From: an uncultured Granulosicoccus sp. | GTDB lineage: Bacteria > Pseudomonadota > Gammaproteobacteria > Granulosicoccales > Granulosicoccaceae | Direction of reading: 5' to 3' | Length of the DNA stretch: 35,423 nt | Assembly: GCA_937924505.1 (NCBI GenBank) | Contig: CALDSR010000066.1 | Coordinates: 1 to 35,423 of the forward strand | Part shown: positions 33,772 through 35,423 of the stretch, one piece after another | Numbering within the stretch: the stretch's first letter is position 1 | Layout: each line of letters opens with the position of its first letter | The notes under the pieces: model-generated | What the model was told of the DNA's origin: nothing | The model's input: the letters and a program-made list of their open reading frames with translations, nothing else | Database searches by the model: none | Made by a program: the position numbers and the translations under genes

Positions 33772-33977
33772 GCCAGAACTCGCGGGGTAACCATTAGCAC
33801 CAGACATAGCAGTAAACGGCGTTATCGTATTGTGATAATTATGTGAAGGTTTCGTGACAACTTCTGCTCGGAAGGCAGGCACTAAGGGGTATGTGGGAGT
33901 GATTCGACAATCACTGTTCGCAAATTCTGGTCAACAACCAACTCTTTAGACAACCTCTTTCCAGGAGCAACAGCGTC

Positions 33978-35309
33978 ATGCTAAGAAAAGCCACCGCTAT
34001 GGTATTCGCTTGCAGTGCATTAACGGTCATCGGGTGTTCATCCAGTGATGACACACCAGCACCCGGTGGTGATGGCGGGCCGGGCGGCCAAGCCGCCACC
34101 GCCGGCATATACCGGATATCGTTTACCAATCTCACCGATGGTCAGCCGATGACACCACCGGTGGTTGCGATTCACGATACAGGGACCCACCTATACCAGA
34201 TTGGCTCTGCGGCCAGTACCGAATTACAAGCGATAGCCGAGAACGGCAATAACACGCCAATGGTTGAACTGGCAGCATCGCTCGATGCAGTGTCAGCCTC
34301 CGGTGTCGCTTTTGTAGATGCCTCAGCACCAGGGCCATTTTTTCCGGGTGAGACTGCATCGGTCATCTTGCAAACAGACGCTGCTAATCAAGTGTTCAGT
34401 GCAGTTAATATGATTGTGTGTACCAACGATGGCTTCGCTGGTACCGACTCGCATGCCTTACCCACAGGTACCGAGTCCATCAGCTTTGAGGCACTACCGT
34501 ACGACGCCGGTACCGAGACCAATGTTCTTGAGGCTGACTACTGGGTTCCGCCTTGCGGTGGCAGTGGTGATAACCTTCATGACGATGAAAACGGCGTCAC
34601 GGGTTCTCATCCCGGTCAGACAGGCACAGGTAATTTTGACTTCATTGGTGCAGAACCTGTCGTTCGAATAGACGTCGAGCGCCTCGAATCCACCGCTGGA
34701 ACCTACGAGATTGCATTCACAAACTTGAGCGGCGGTCAGCCAATGACACCGCCTGTTGTCGCAATTCATGATTCCTCAGTCAACCTTTTCAGCATCGGTA
34801 CAGCAGCGAGCACTGAGCTACAGGCTATCGCAGAAAACGGTAACAACGATCCAATGGTTGCATTGGCAGGTTCTCTAGAGGAAGTTTCTGCTGCCGGTGT
34901 GGCATTTGTTGATGCTGCGAACCCCGGCCCCGTACAGCCAGGCGAAACGGCAACCTTGACTCTTGAATCAGACGCTGTTGCTCATGTGTTCAGTGCGGTC
35001 AATATGATTGTATGCACTAACGATGGTTTTTCAGGGACCAATTCTCATGCATTGCCGACCGGCACTGAAACAATCACATTCGATGTGCTGCCCTATGACG
35101 CTGGAACAGAGGTTAATGTTCTGAACGCGGATTACTGGGTGCCTCCCTGTGGTGGCAATGGTGAAAACATGCATGACGATGAGAACGGCGTCACCGGTGC
35201 TCACCAAGGTCAATCTGGCACAGGAAATTTTGACTTCGCAGGTGCTGAAGCGATTTTGCGTATCGCCATTACTCGTCGTGATACCACCAGCGAAGAGACT
35301 GATCAATAA
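33978..35309 (+). CDS. Lipoprotein with two tandem spondin-type domains
   Basis: This 443-residue lipoprotein has a signal peptide with lipobox ending VIGC (Cys20), then a Ser/Asp- and Gly/Pro-rich linker. The rest is an internal duplication of two spondin-like domains of about 190 residues (42-232 and 238-432). Each copy repeats YxIxFTNLxxGQPMTPPVVA, ASTELQAIAENGNN, GVAFVDA, FSAVNMIVCTNDGF, SHALPTGTE, LPYDAGTE, DYWVPPCGG, HDDENGVTG and GNFDF. Two cysteines per domain (IVCTNDG, VPPCGG) probably form a disulfide. AGGAG precedes the ATG. Spondin_N domains in bacteria are found on surface proteins of unknown role. The two copies are well diverged at DNA level, so the duplication is not recent. 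Confidence 0.88.
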   Translation: MLRKATAMVFACSALTVIGCSSSDDTPAPGGDGGPGGQAATAGIYRISFTNLTDGQPMTPPVVAIHDTGTHLYQIGSAASTELQAIAENGNNTPMVELAASLDAVSASGVAFVDASAPGPFFPGETASVILQTDAANQVFSAVNMIVCTNDGFAGTDSHALPTGTESISFEALPYDAGTETNVLEADYWVPPCGGSGDNLHDDENGVTGSHPGQTGTGNFDFIGAEPVVRIDVERLESTAGTYEIAFTNLSGGQPMTPPVVAIHDSSVNLFSIGTAASTELQAIAENGNNDPMVALAGSLEEVSAAGVAFVDAANPGPVQPGETATLTLESDAVAHVFSAVNMIVCTNDGFSGTNSHALPTGTETITFDVLPYDAGTEVNVLNADYWVPPCGGNGENMHDDENGVTGAHQGQSGTGNFDFAGAEAILRIAITRRDTTSEETDQ

Positions 35310-35402
35310 AGGACAGGGAGCTCCTCAGTCGTTGGATGATCCAATCAATGTATCGATGAGGCGTGCTCTATAGCAAGAACCATTTGGACAAACCGCACCC
35401 GC

Positions 35403-35423
35403 GCCGGACTTTCAATGTCCGGC
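35403..35423 (+). terminator. Hairpin at right edge of window
   Basis: GCCGGAC (35403-35409) and GTCCGGC (35417-35423) form a perfect 7-base GC-rich stem with a 7-base loop, about 95 bases after the spondin lipoprotein stop. It is probably a terminator whose T-run lies just outside the window. Confidence 0.5.

Noticed and set aside
1..35423. tRNA genes, CRISPR arrays, insertion sequences, prophage genes
   Set aside because: Read for cloverleaf-like and regularly spaced repeats, transposase and integrase motifs; none seen. A short or degenerate element could be missed without a search tool.

Overview
The window looks like a chromosomal segment of a Gram-negative bacterium, most likely a marine-type gammaproteobacterium. 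Support comes from an outer-membrane porin, lipoprotein signals, an HrpB helicase, a class IVa pilin-like protein, a SCO-family copper protein and a PrdX-type editing enzyme. Genus is not decidable from the sequence alone. No rRNA, tRNA, CRISPR array, transposase or phage gene was seen.

Region 1 (1-8924): a porin gene runs off the left edge. It is followed by a minus-strand, LacI-regulated catabolic operon reading 7795 to 1231: family-1 solute-binding protein, two MalF/MalG-type permeases, MalK-type ATPase, bicupin, alpha/beta hydrolase and RraA/HMG-aldolase-like protein. The genes touch or overlap by a few bases. The divergent LacI regulator (7899-8924) shares a 103-bp intergenic region with the operon, and that region holds a perfect 18-bp palindrome with a central CG, almost certainly its operator.

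Region 2 (9031-15048): unrelated single genes. These are a periplasmic ankyrin protein, a small secreted Cys protein, a large secreted FG-GAP/thrombospondin-3 protein and a membrane hybrid histidine kinase.

Region 3 (15155-19757, all minus strand): a redox/metal-flavoured group. It holds a SCO protein, two secreted Cys-rich proteins that resemble each other, a secreted YHS protein and an OmpR/BaeS-type two-component pair. After it come a NYN-domain nuclease, a periplasmic metallo-beta-lactamase-fold hydrolase with a clear terminator, and HrpB (to 24166).

Region 4 (24212-31047): the most unusual part. A plus-strand operon encodes a small three-TM membrane protein, then a 914-residue fusion of a T7-lysozyme/PGRP-like amidase, a GHSAG alpha/beta hydrolase and a type I metacaspase-like domain. 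A 21-codon bridging ORF follows, then an M4-like (thermolysin-type) metallopeptidase with no signal peptide or propeptide. Diverging from it across a 612-bp AT-rich intergenic region, which has two CRP-like palindromes, is an astacin-like zinc peptidase with a pre-peptidase C-terminal-type domain. I propose this is a multi-protease conflict, cell-death or toxin module; that role is inference.

Region 5 (31207-35423): PrdX-type editing protein, a pilin-like protein, a CcdA plus thioredoxin pair (a split DsbD-like reducing system) and a lipoprotein with two tandem spondin-type domains. A hairpin lies at the right edge.
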